From Coenobita brevimanus (Eukaryota > Arthropoda > Malacostraca > Decapoda > Coenobitidae): 64,000 nucleotides of DNA. This document shows positions 36,590 to 46,562 of the stretch, piece after piece. The stretch spans positions 20,272,717 through 20,336,716 of the forward strand of contig CM064712.1 of NCBI GenBank assembly GCA_032717465.1, written 5' to 3'. Positions within the stretch are counted from its first letter, which is position 1. The number at the start of each line of letters is the position of its first letter. The notes under the pieces were generated by a model that was not told the DNA's origin, did no database searches, and saw nothing but the letters and a program-made list of their open reading frames with translations. The position numbers were made by a program, and so were the translations under genes.

Positions 36590-36822
36590 CTTTCATCCAT
36601 CCACCTATCCACCCATCATCCAATCCTACGTTGCCCCCATGAGGAGCGTAGGAGCCCGGGGCTAGGCAAGTTGGTCCTGATATTTAAGATGAGAGTGACC
36701 AGCCTCACTCATCCCTGAGTGGCATTACGTGAGCAATAAACCCCAAACATCCCTTGGATTTAAACCTCGACCGGCTCAGTACGACTGGAGCACCATAATT
36801 ACCCACTAAACCAGGCGCCATG
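36590..36822 (-). mobile_element. tRNA-derived SINE
   Basis: The minus strand starts near 36820 with GGCGCCTGGTTTAGTGG; the A-box TGGTTTAGTGG is at 36813-36803 and the B-box GGTTTAAATCC at 36766-36756, a spacing normal for a tRNA gene. The tRNA fold itself is not preserved and a body of about 120 bp follows (CACTCTCATCTTAAAT, CTCCTACGCTCCTCATGG), ending in GGATGGGTGGAT-like simple repeat. The body recurs at 53583-53641. SINEs of this kind are transcribed by RNA polymerase III and moved by a partner LINE, which I cannot identify. Confidence 0.78.
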
Positions 36823-36833
36823 ATTTGGTTGTA

Positions 36834-37130
36834 TGGTTACATCCCAGCGTAATAAATGGTTTCCTGGTGTACAGACATCCATTTGGCTTGTCACGCAGTG
36901 TAGAGTCACCCCTAGGCAGAAGGAAGTGGATAGAATGAAGGAAAGAGAGGAAGGAAGGAAGAGGAAAGGGCAGACACCCAAAGCAGCACTACATCGGGTG
37001 AGTGGGTGGCGAGCGCCCCCACCTACCATCATACACTTTCATCAACTTAACCAAATACTGTAGCTCGTCATTATTCCCATGGTATTTCCTTGCTTTGTCT
37101 TTGGTTGGTCAGAAGTAGAACTGGACCCCG
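36834..37130. other. Intergenic, no gene recognised
   Basis: GA-rich stretch at 36930-36970; the two overlapping 76-77 codon frames on opposite strands have no motif. Confidence 0.5.
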
Positions 37131-37340
37131 CATTCTCCTCTGTTAAGAAAGCTCCCTGACACCTTTTTCTAAACGATTTATATTGATTATTACACCTTCC
37201 TGTCTTCTTCTGTGTTGCACAAGTCCTTCCTACATCGCCATACACTGCAAATGTAGCATACAAATGGATATTACCCAGCCATATCTAAAACAAATCGTTA
37301 AGGTAGAGGTGTTAGGGAGCCTCCTTAACCGAAGAGAATA
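37131..37340. mobile_element. MITE-like TIR element, copy 4
   Basis: Left end CATTCTCCTCTGTTAAGAAA then GCTCCCTGACACC; right end GGTGTTAGGGAGCCTCCTTA then ACCGAAGAGAATA. The arms pair over about 35 bp. It has the same inner TTCTGTGTT and GGATATTACCCAGCC blocks as the other copies (copy 1: GGATGTTAACCGGCC). 210 bp, no coding capacity. Confidence 0.78.
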
Positions 37341-37539
37341 CGAATCCTATACTGGGCCCCTTTACAGTGTAGGGGTAAGACATGTCACACTACATGACCT
37401 GCAACGGACTGGCTAGGTAGGCTGAAATTTACAGACGAACCCAGAGTATCATAGTTCAGTTACCCTTGTGAATATTCGTTACTTTATTCTATGCTGCATT
37501 AATAGAAAAGAACATGTACCAAGCTGACATGTATAGTAT

Positions 37540-37945
37540 AATTTATAACTTGTTGGCACCTCTTAGTGTGTCACGATCTTCTGCCACATTCCTCACACTT
37601 CTACTTCGGGGGTCTCCAAGCAGGACTTCATTCCATACCTTCCTCGGCCTACCTCTGGGTATCTTTTCTTCACATTTATTCACATTTATACCTGTGACCC
37701 TCCTCAACCAGCCACCTTTCCCATTCCTCTCAGCGTGTCCACAGCATCTTAGCCTACCCGTTTACATCACTTCATTAAGCCATATCTCTCGCAGGCTAAT
37801 ACACTGCCCTTACTTCTGTTATTCAGAGACGCAGTTCTCATGCACTTCTTTCTGTAAGCTACGTTCCAGTATGCCTTTAACCTCCTCCCTGAATTACCCA
37901 ATTTCACGTTTGTACAGTATAATATTTTTCACATGGGAAGTTCAA
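37540..37945 (-). pseudogene. LINE C-terminal remnant (minus strand)
   Basis: Read on the minus strand, the piece contains GHAERNGKGGWLRRVTGINV, KIPRGRPRKVWNEVLLGDPR and NVAEDRDTLRGANKL before a stop. GRPRKxWNE is the usual C-terminal landmark of RTE-type LINE proteins. Upstream is broken by stops. The plus-strand 148-codon frame over the same bases has no motif and is treated as its shadow. Confidence 0.5.
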
Positions 37946-38199
37946 TTAGCGCGAAAGTAGAGCCCCTTCATGATCAGGAGAGGGAACAGCTCTTAAAACT
38001 CCGTCATCAACTTCTCATTCTAGTAACAAAACTAGGTCCATCCTCTTCCCCTCCTCCTGCCCTCAGCGTGTCTCCCAGGTAACAAAACTCGACACGCACT
38101 CCATTCAGCTGTCATCCGAAACAACACTATCCATTCTATCGCCAAAGTCCCAAATACCCCCCCTCCCAACACACATGTAATCAAGTTTGGTAAAAGCTG

Positions 38200-38903
38200 A
38201 AAAAGACCTGATTGGGATTATAAGTTAGGAAGTAAAATCCTACACACATCAGAAAAAGAGAAGGACCTAGGTGTGATTATCAATAACAGACCATCTCCGG
38301 CTGACCAAATCAGTGAGAAGGTACGGAACATGTATACACTGCTTGCAAATATGAGAATAGCATTCACATACATAAATGAAGACATGCTAAGTTAGATAAT
38401 ACCATCATTCATCAGACCAACCCTGGAGTATGCGTCAGTAGTCTGGAGTCCTCATCTCAAAAAACACATAGACAAGATTGAAAAAGTTCAAAGGGCCGCT
38501 ACAAGATGGATACCAAGCTTAAGGGATCTAGGCTACGAAGAAAGACTAGAAATACTGAATCTACCTACACTACAGGAGAGAGGGAAAAGAGGAGACATGA
38601 TTATAATAAATGAATGCATATCAGGGAAGGAGAAAATAGACATACTGTAAATGATTACATAACCTATGGAGAAGCATCAGCAAGAGGACACTGCAAAAAA
38701 TTGCATAAAAAGTGAGGCGATAAAGACGTAAGGAAATTTAGTTTCCCAAATAGGGCAATTGATCAGTGGAATGCACTACCGAATGAAATAGTGTGTGCCA
38801 AAACAACTCATAATTTTAAGAATATGTACGATAAAAATGGTTTAAGACATGGGACAGTACGAGCTTGACTCCTTCCTGTAGAGACACAGTTAGGTAAGAA
38901 CAA
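38200..38903 (+). pseudogene. CR1/Rex-like LINE C-terminal remnant
   Basis: One frame gives KEKDLGVIINNRPSPADQIS, EKVRNMYTLLANMRIAFTYI, a TAG at 38393, then IIPSFIRPTLEYASVVWSPH, KIEKVQRAATRWIPSLRDLG and YEERLEILNLPTLQERGKRG, to a TAA near 38648; the tail (FSFPNRAIDQWNALPNEIVC) continues after a frameshift. LEYASVVWSPH...KIEKVQRAATR is the typical post-palm block of CR1-type LINEs. Different from the copy at 12296-13525. No palm motifs remain, so it is a short 5'-truncated, decayed copy. Confidence 0.8.
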
Positions 38904-39641
38904 ACTTTCTTGGATCTGATTGTGGTTCGTTACTTTGAAACCGTAACTTCAGGAGGAAGAGGGTAATGAAGGCGGAAATAAACATCGCTATTTGTTCAGT
39001 CATTTTGACTTGCTACCACCATGGCTTCAACCTATAATAATAAATAAAAATTACTTATTCAAAAGCTACAATTTCGATAAAAAAATGCTACAATTACGAT
39101 TAAAAAAAAGGAAAAATGCATTTCACTACACATATAGATATTCCGATTTTTAGAAGTACTGCTGCTGCCATATTATGTAGCTCAGTTCCTTTGATCAGTA
39201 TGAGCAGAACCAAGTGTTCTTAAATTTAAGAATATTGCCGCTGTCGATAATTTTATAGTAATCTGATTTAATTCTAGTATTACGGGAGATGGTGTGTTCC
39301 CGTTACGTAATACTGTGAAGGTGACTGCGTATGGCGACTTGTCCTTGTTGACTAACCTGAATGTGCCGCCATCTACCTTTAACAGTAGTAAGAGTACATC
39401 CCTTATGGACCCATTTATTGCACTTTGTGCAAAGAACAGAACTAAATCTATGGGTTTAAATACATGGGCAATATTCATGTGTATTCACATCATATCGTGC
39501 TTGCAATTTTTATGTAAATCTAGTTTTGCACCATAATGCTGGTTACACCTCTGCGCCGTCCTCTCCCTCCCGCCTCACCAGACTCCCTATACACATTCTG
39601 ACTCTGGTACTCTTCCCACCACTTACGAATTAACTTACTTT

Positions 39642-39692
<51 letters not shown>

Positions 39693-40382
39693 TTATGTGA
39701 TTTCTCTTTTTCCTTTTCATAGTATCACTCCAATTCTTTATCTGTTCTTTCCATTACCTAGTCTCTTATGATCTGTTCTGTTTTATTCTTTACCTTCCGT
39801 CTCTCTTCTCTAGCCCCTGTCTAGGTATGGTCTCCTCTTCACCCTCTTCCTTATCCTACTCCCTGCTTACCTGTCCCTACCTATCTGTGGTCTTCTCCTT
39901 CTAGCTGTCCCCACAAAGCTGTGGTCTCCCTCCTCCTCCTCCTCCTCCTCCAGCTTAATGAGGGACACCTAAACAAACCCAGCATTTGCACGGGAAGGAT
40001 GTCGGTAATTAGTACGGGCACTATCTGCTTCCTTTCCTCACTTTTTTCTTCTTTCCCTTTCTTCCTCTCCTCTTCCTCTTCCCTCCTCTTCTTTTTGTCT
40101 CTCCCGGCACTAGGGAGAGAGGAAAAATGGTTCATACACCTGGTAACACAAAGGGATGGGATGTTTCCTAACAGCCCAAAATGTTTTACCGCCATAGCCA
40201 TATATATATTACATATTTAAATAATAATAATAAGTATCGTTGTTGTTAGTGTTGCTCTTGTTGCTTATGTTGATATTATTATTTCCTTCTTCTTCTCCTT
40301 CTTCTTCTTTCTCTTCTTCTTCTTTTTCTTCCTATTATTGTTATCATTATTACTATTATTATCATTATCATCATCATTATTA

Positions 40383-40414
<32 letters not shown>

Positions 40415-41224
40415 TATTATTTTTGAGAAGAAGTAGTACTAGTAATGGAAGTAGTAATTGTGGTAGTAGAAGCAGTAGTAGCAGTAGTAGTGGTATTGTC
40501 TTCTAGTTGTCTTGATAATGTAATATACCTGTAGATGTTTAAGACTATGTATATAACCCCTTCAGTGAGAGTGTCTCCCAAACCAGTTAAAACCGTTTTG
40601 TGGTAGAAGTGAAATTAAAATATCACTGAAATGAATGGAGCAATGGTAGTAACTTGTATATATCTCTTTCACTATGATGGTCTTATCTATGCTGAATCAA
40701 ACTGCTTGGCCGGAACTAGAAAACTGTTTAAATGACACCCGTATAAAACAAAACATGGTATACTTCCACGTTGCGGATGCAGAGGTCGTTTTACATATGC
40801 CTCCCACCAAAATCATTTTTGCATGGATGAGAGTTTGAATGCAAATATGTAACGCATTGTTGACTATACTACTTTCAGCATTTTTTTCTTCTTCTTCGGG
40901 GATACGTTGCGGTGACGATTTATATTCCTTTATTGCTGCTGCAGCCAGACCACCTTATGCAGCTTAGGGCAGGCATAGGTGCAGTGGTGTTATCACAGGA
41001 CGCATACATGGTGTGAGAAACCCCTAGATGTGAAGAGGATATGGCTTTGTGTTGTGCGATTGATTTTGTGAATGTGATGTGGTTTTGTGTTGTGATGTAT
41101 GTGCACCGCTATTGTGTGTGAAGTAGGGCGTGTGCGAGGTGTGAGTAACGTGATTTTGTGAGACTGAAGATGTTGTGACAGAATCAAGTCGTAAGAAAGA
41201 TGAATTATTTCAAAAGTAACGTGG
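38904..41224. other. Intergenic with microsatellites, no gene recognised
   Basis: (CT)n at about 39643-39689; CTT/CTC-rich DNA at 39920-40105; a long imperfect TTC/TTA/GTA triplet tract at about 40215-40500. An open frame of 98 codons on the minus strand (39182-39478) has balanced composition but no motif I recognise and no splice or promoter context; it could be an exon or a repeat fragment, and I leave it unassigned. Confidence 0.45.
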
Positions 41225-41572
41225 CATAAGTGTAACATGGTGGTGTGAGTGATGTAGTATGAGTATAAAATGTGAGTGATGTAGTGTGAGTATAAGATGT
41301 GAGTGATGTAGTGTGAGTATAAGATTGTTGTGAGTGATGTAGTGTGAGTATAAGATGTTGTGAGTGATGTAGTGTGATTATAAGATATTGTGAGTGATGT
41401 AGTGTGAGTATCAGATGTTATGAGTGATGTAGTGTGAGTGTCAGATGTTGTGAGTGATGTAGTGTGAGTGTCAGATGTTATAAGTGATGTAGTGTGAGTA
41501 TAAGATGTTGTGAGTGATGCAGTGTGAATATCAGATGTTGTGAGAGATATAATGTGAGTATAAGACGTTGTG
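41225..41572. repeat. 30-bp minisatellite array, first block
   Basis: About eleven units of the type GTGAGTGATGTAGTGTGAGT + ATAAGATGTT, with single-base variants (ATAAG/ATCAG/GTCAG). The array is cut by the long-TIR element at 41581 and related units resume at 44738. Confidence 0.92.
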
Positions 41573-41580
41573 AGTGTTAG

Positions 41581-41816
41581 TCCTGGACCTGCTTATAAGA
41601 CTCGCTTGCAACTCTTCCGGGACAGATTTTGAAGCCTGGTCTGAGTTACTGGGCCATTTGTCTTTATGTATCACACAGGTGCTTTCTCGGGACTGGCTGC
41701 AAATGGCCGCTAGGGGTGAAAATCCAAAATATACGTTTTCAACTACTCATATTATAAATACATGTTATACCTCATTTATCGGTTTTTGGGTACGAGGAAT
41801 CCAGTCGTGACATCAT
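41581..41816 (+). repeat. Left terminal inverted repeat
   Basis: Pairs with 44473-44734; includes GACAGATTTTGAAGCCTGGT, CAAATGGCCGCTAGGGGTGA and GGAATCCAGTCGTGACATCA. Estimated identity about 90 percent outside the indel. Confidence 0.9.
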
Positions 41817-42412
41817 ATTAGTGATTGGAGATGAAGGACATATGATAAGGTCAAGGTCAAAATGCAAAATACTGAAAAAATTCTACACATATCGAGCATC
41901 GAGGTGCATAAAATTATGTATGAGTATAATTTACAAAGCGAGTTGTATCTGATAGTTTTATGTGAAATCATGATCATGCTCTGGATATCAGTCTCATTTT
42001 TGCAAGAGTATTATAAATAATCAATTTGCCAATAAGATTATTTCAAGTTCTACAGGTGTATGGTGCCTGAATCTGTCGACACAATGCATGCTTACTGTTT
42101 TATTTAATTTTTTTCGCAAAGAATTTTTTTTTTTTAATATACAGGATGTACCCAGGGAGAAGATAGAAGCCAAAGTTTTGAACCGTTAGTGTCCTGTAAT
42201 TTATATAAAGTTTTCTATATAGGCTTCTAAACATGTGGGAAAGAAAGCTGTGTTTTCCGGATGGTCTTGGGACACCCTTTATGTAACAAATATAGCATGG
42301 ATAAGTTGTTATTCATAACACAAAGACATTTATTATCTGAGTAATTTACTGACTATCTTGTAAATTACGTTTTACAATGTGTAATACACCCTTTCTCATT
42401 GTTTTAGTGAGA

Positions 42413-44389
42413 ATGTCGGAGACCAGCAGCCATAAGTCTATTTCTATGGAAGCGCCTGCTGGAGTGCTACTAAGAAGTAGTATCTCACCAGAGTTTGATC
42501 AAAGAAAATGCATTATTTGTCAGGCACCTGGTAGTCAGACAAATAAACTAACACACCAGACAGAAGCAGGTATAGACAGCTTGAATCGTGCTGCATCAAT
42601 CAGAAAATATGTGGTCAGCAAAAGATTCAAAGCTGCATAAAAAGAAGGCACACCATATGTCTACCACAACACAAACAAGTGTTTCAAGTAGTATACACAT
42701 AAGAAGAAACTGGAGTCAGTAGAACACGCAGGAGATGTAGCTGTGGAGGAAATGGAATTGACAGATACTGAATCTACACAGCCCATGCTGCGCCGCAGTT
42801 CTGTCACGCCAAGGGACGCAGCGAGTTCAAAGAAAGACCCGAGGCAACTGAAATGTGTTGTGTGTGGCAGTGATAGGGTACAGGTGAAACATGAAACAGT
42901 ATGAGAAAAATTCAGAATTAGTGAACCAGATGCAGCAAAAAAAATCTTGATTGCTGCAAAACATTTGAAAGCTGAGGTGTTCTGTAGAGTTGCTGAGTTG
43001 AACAATATTGAGGATGTATTTGCTTCAGATCTATATTGCCATAAAATCTGTATCAGACATTTCTTGCGTAAGTATGAGCATGATGTACAGTCCACCAGCA
43101 GTATTCCCTATGAAGACTGTAAGTCAACTGCCGCAATTAGGAAAACTTTATTCTTGCAAGCATTAGAGCATATTGAACCTTTATTGCAAAAAGGGTATGG
43201 GTTTACTGTAAAAGACATTACTAGCTGTATGTATCATTTAGATGACACTGTAGATTTTATCATTTACAATCGAGATGTAAAAAAGTTGCTTGATGACCAC
43301 TACGGTGATCGTATTCAATTTGCTCCAAATCAGAGGCGAAATGAATCTGAAATAGTTTTCTCATCCATCACAGCTGCAGATCTAGCTTCTAAGATTAAAA
43401 ATCTTGACATCATTAAAAATATTGGTGAAATACTGAACAAGGTATCTAAGCAAGTTAATTATGGCCTAGACAACAAGTTCTGTGATGCTGAGGAACTCAG
43501 GAATTCTTGGGAAAACAATCCAATGCCGGATGAATGGCTGACATATTATTCAGCACTGTATGATATTCCCAAAACTATTATGGCCAACATAGAAGCTGTG
43601 CAAATGCGAGATGAGGAAGATGCAGACTTTGATGATAGCAAGGGTGGCAATGGAACTTTTTCTGATGAAAAGGAAAGGTTGGCTTTTAGAAATAGGCATT
43701 CATTTCCAGATGGCATATAATCTTATTCACCATGGCCGAAGGAAAACACCACTCCACACAATGTTAGGACAATATATATATGGGAAACACGCAGTAAGGA
43801 GATGCTCACAACACTAAACAGGTAAGGGATTTCTATCAGCTACAATGAAGTGAAACGATCAAGAAATCTCATGTGTGCCTACACAGCACAGTCAACAGAA
43901 ACTAATGGTGTGCCTATTCCAAGCCACTTTTCTGATGACGGTTGGGTATTGGGTGCCTTTGATAATGAAGACTTTGAGGACAATTCCTCTGTTTCAGGTA
44001 TCCACAGCAAACATTACACTGCACAAGTACTCTACCAGGAGACCACTGCACCCCCGAAGTCTAAACCTACTGTATCAAGCACACATCTCTCAAAATTTTC
44101 ACGACCTTCAAAGGAAAAACTTCCTTGTCAAATTGTACCCACATACCACAAACCTGTGGTGAAACCTGCATTACCTCCCAACTTTTTGCTGATGGAAAAA
44201 CTTCATGTGGACATTATATCCAACTCTGAGAAAGCTGTGGAGCAGGCAGCAAATACCGAGTTCCTCATCTCAATTGTTAGCTGTGGACTCCCACATTCAG
44301 CTCCTAGTCATGGCGAACTACCACCTTGGGGTGGTATTCATGCCCTTATCACTCATGAAACACTGGTAGTTTGTTTCTTGTATCTGTAA
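42413..44389 (+). pseudogene. Unrecognised protein of the long-TIR element, possible transposase, broken
   Basis: A single frame runs from the ATG at 42413 to 43720, with in-frame stops near 42638, 42690 and 42902, then two compensating frameshifts between 43710 and 43800 and the same frame again to the stop at 44389, about 650 codons in all. Features: KCIICQ near residue 36; KCVVCGSD near 150; YCHKICIRHF near 210 (three cysteine clusters that could bind zinc); an acidic stretch DEEDADFDDSKGG; a block HTMLGQYIYGK then TRSKEMLTTLNR; and AFDNEDFEDNSSVSGIHSKH followed by YTAQVLYQE. I recall similar uncharacterised proteins in invertebrates but cannot name a family. Its position between long inverted repeats suggests a role in mobilising the element. 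The C-terminus may be truncated by internal deletion. Confidence 0.6.
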
Positions 44390-44472
44390 AACTTATATTT
44401 TGGTAATTTCTGGTATTTTTTTTTATTTTTAATGTTGACCTTAGCATATGCATATGGCCTTGAATCAAAAAA

Positions 44473-44734
44473 ATGATGTCACGACTGGATTCCTCATACC
44501 CAAAAACCCATAAAATGAGGTATAACATGTATTTACAAGGTGAGTAGTTGAAAACTTATACTTCCCCTAGGCTACCGGCGGCCATTTTTGGATTTTCACC
44601 CCTAGCGGCCATTTGCAGCCATTCCCGAAAAAGCACCTGTGTGATACATAAATACAAATGGTCCAGTAACTCAGACCAGGCTTCAAAATCTGTCCCGGAA
44701 GAGTTGCAAGTGGGTCTTATGAGCAGGTCCAGGA
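44473..44734 (-). repeat. Right terminal inverted repeat
   Basis: Inverted partner of 41581-41816 with an extra block carrying a second GGCCGCC motif (GGCTACCGGCGGCCATTTTT near 44569) absent from the left arm. Confidence 0.9.
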
Positions 44735-44737
44735 TTA

Positions 44738-44912
44738 TGTGTAGTATGAGTATAAAATGCTAGTGTGTAGTGTGAGTATAATATGCTGTGAGTGATGTAG
44801 TGTGAATATAAGATGTGAGTGATGTAGTGTGAATGTAAGATGCAAGTGATGTAGGGTGAATATAAAATGCAAGTGGTGTAGTGTGAATACAAGATGTGAG
44901 TGATATGGTGTA
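44738..44912. repeat. Minisatellite array, second block
   Basis: Five to six diverged units (GTGTGAGTATAATATGCTGT, GTGATGTAGTGTGAATATAA) continuing the array broken at 41581. More degenerate than the first block. Confidence 0.85.
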
Positions 44913-44924
44913 TCACGGAGTGCG

Positions 44925-45110
44925 ATAGGCACTCCGTAAGTAGGAATGACGCAGGTTCAAATGGCGTCCTGTACAGTAGTACATAAGGTATAGGAGCATT
45001 CGCGCGAAAACGGTCGCAAAGCCCAGTTCTAACCTTGTGAACTAAAAGATCTTCTCTATTCAAGTGCAAAACTACTCAGAATGTCTTGCTAACCTTCATA
45101 AGAGTCACAA
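44925..45110 (+). repeat. SINE-like repeat family 3, copy A
   Basis: Contains GCAGGTTCAAATGGCGTCC near 44951, resembling a tRNA B-box (GGTTCAAAT). The following body aligns with 61395-61570: TA(T)AGGTATAGGAGC / AATGTATAGGGGC, CAAAGCCCAGTTCTAACC / GAAGGCCAGCTTTACCC, GTGAACTAA / TGGACTAA, and CTAACCTTC near the end of both. About 60 percent identical by eye. An A-box is not convincing in either copy. Confidence 0.55.
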
Positions 45111-45488
45111 AATCGAACCGCAAAAATATCGATTTCGTTCTTTCTTTCTTCTTCATCAGTCATAACTCCAAAACAAAGAGGCATAAGCGAGCGTACTATA
45201 CGCCAAAATGTTTCTTGTCAAGTGTAGGTGTCTCTTTTCATGTTTAGAAAAGCATTTGGGCTACGGTTCGCGAGTTACGGCCTGAAAACAGCAACGCAAT
45301 CACCCATAAGTACTCCATTTTGCGCAATATTGGTTAGCTATAGCTAGTTCACAGTTAAAGAAAGTACCAAAGCCCTACTTTTCACGGGAAGGTACCCTCG
45401 TTTTCTGTCTTTCAGTATGCTATGCATGTAATAATCCAAATCTAAAACTTACTTTATGCATAATTATACTTCCACAAAAAGATCATAA
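45111..45488. other. Anonymous DNA between SINE-like repeat and foldback element
   Basis: No open frame or repeat recognised. It lies within the larger minisatellite domain, so it probably arrived with one of the insertions. Confidence 0.5.
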
Positions 45489-45801
45489 ACCAGAAAACAA
45501 AAATTTTCTTCTAAAATGTTTGTTAAGAAGTAGGAATGGAAAAGTGGACAGATAAGAGATGAAAAAAAGCACAGACACAAGAGAGCATCCAGGATGGGAG
45601 GAGATTTGGAGACCGATACCCATTACTACATTCCACCAGCTACAAGGCTGTGACTAAAGAGAGGAATGTAGTAATAAGTCTCCAGATCTCCTCCCATCCT
45701 GAATGCTCTCATGTTTCTGTGCTTTTTTCATCTCTTCTATGTGCAATTTTGCCATTCCTTCCTCATAACAATCATATTGGAAGGAAAGTTTGTTTTCTAG
45801 T
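45489..45801. mobile_element. Foldback (long hairpin) element
   Basis: Left arm 45489-45634 and right arm 45663-45801 are inverted copies separated by a 28-nt loop. Shared blocks include AAAAAGCACAGA(C/A)ACA(A/T)GAGAG, CAGGATGGGAGGAGAT, GGAGAC and ATTACTACATTCC. The arms are near 90 percent identical close to the loop and weaker outward (ACCAGAAAACAAA versus ACTAGAAAACAAA). No coding capacity. RNA from either strand would form a stem of about 140 bp. Confidence 0.85.
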
Positions 45802-46300
45802 AATACTGTGTCGTGAGAGTGATGTAGTGAGTGTAACATAGTGTTGTGAAGTGTGATGTGGTGTGAGTATAATATTGTGTCGTGAGAGTGATGTAGTGAG
45901 TGTAACATAGTGTTGTGAAGTGTGATGTGGTGTGAGTATAATATTGTGTCGTGAGAGTGATGTAGTGTAAGTGTAATATGGTGATGTGAAGAGTGATGTA
46001 GTGTGAGCATAATATTGTGTCGTGAGAGTGATGTAGTGTGAGTGTAATATGGTGATGTGAAGAGTGATGTAGTGTGCGCATAATATTGTGTCGTGAGAGT
46101 GATGTAGTGTGAGTGTAACGTGGTGACGAGAATAATGTAGTGTGAGTGTAATATGGTGAAAGAGATGTGGTGTGAGTATAACGTGTTGAGAGTGATGTAG
46201 TGTGAGTATAATGTGGTGTTCAAAGTGGTGCAGTGTGAGTATAACGTGGTTTTGAGAGTGATGTAGTGAGGGTGTAACATGGTGTTGGGATTGATGTGAT
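45802..46300. repeat. Minisatellite array, third block, 70-bp higher-order unit
   Basis: TCGTGAGAGTGATGTAGTG starts at 45811, 45880, 45949, 46020 and 46091, a period of 69-71 bp, each made of two related 35-bp halves (GAGTGATGTAGTGTGAGTGT + AATATGGTG versions). Beyond about 46120 only the shorter unit persists and decays. The words are the same as in the 30-bp array at 41225-41572. Confidence 0.9.
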
Positions 46301-46562
46301 GTAATGATACAAGACCCTCATGTGATCCACAACAACACATGTGTCGGTGTCTGTGTACCTGTAGAACACTGGTTTAATTTTTCTGTCATTTTCCTTTGTT
46401 TTCCTTCCATCTTGTCGTGCTGGGCCTCGTCATGTCACTTCCTATTTGTATTTTCTGTCCATGCTTTCCAACGGACTCCTCCTTTCACTTGCTGGATCCG
46501 TTTATGATGATCTGTTCTGTGTTTTAGCAACTGATCGTGAGCATATTTCTCACTGACTCCAA

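Larger units (their letters stand above)
41581..44734 (+). mobile_element. DNA-transposon-like element with about 240-bp terminal inverted repeats, family unrecognised
   Basis: The outer left sequence TCCTGGACCTGCTTATAAGA is matched in inverted orientation at the right end (44734 inward, TCCTGGACCTGCTCATAAGA), and the match continues for 236 bp on the left (41581-41816) and 262 bp on the right (44473-44734), the right arm having an extra block of about 25 bp. Weaker inverted similarity continues inward to about 41880 and 44415. The element interrupts a minisatellite, which independently fixes its limits. The flanks read TTAG (left) and TTAT (right), compatible with a 3-4-bp TTA-type target duplication, but this is not certain. 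One broken coding region lies inside. Confidence 0.85.

Noticed and set aside
36756..36813. tRNA gene on the minus strand
   Set aside because: A- and B-boxes are present but acceptor and other stems do not pair well and the sequence continues into a repeat body found elsewhere; a SINE explains it.
39182..39478. 98-codon minus-strand frame as a possible host exon
   Set aside because: No recognisable domain, no splice-site or promoter support and no neighbour to join; kept only as an unassigned frame.
41225..41572. CRISPR-like regularly spaced repeats
   Set aside because: Units are contiguous with no unique spacers, in eukaryotic DNA; it is a minisatellite.
42661..43095. 144-codon minus frame
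   Set aside because: Shadow of the long-TIR element's coding frame on the plus strand.
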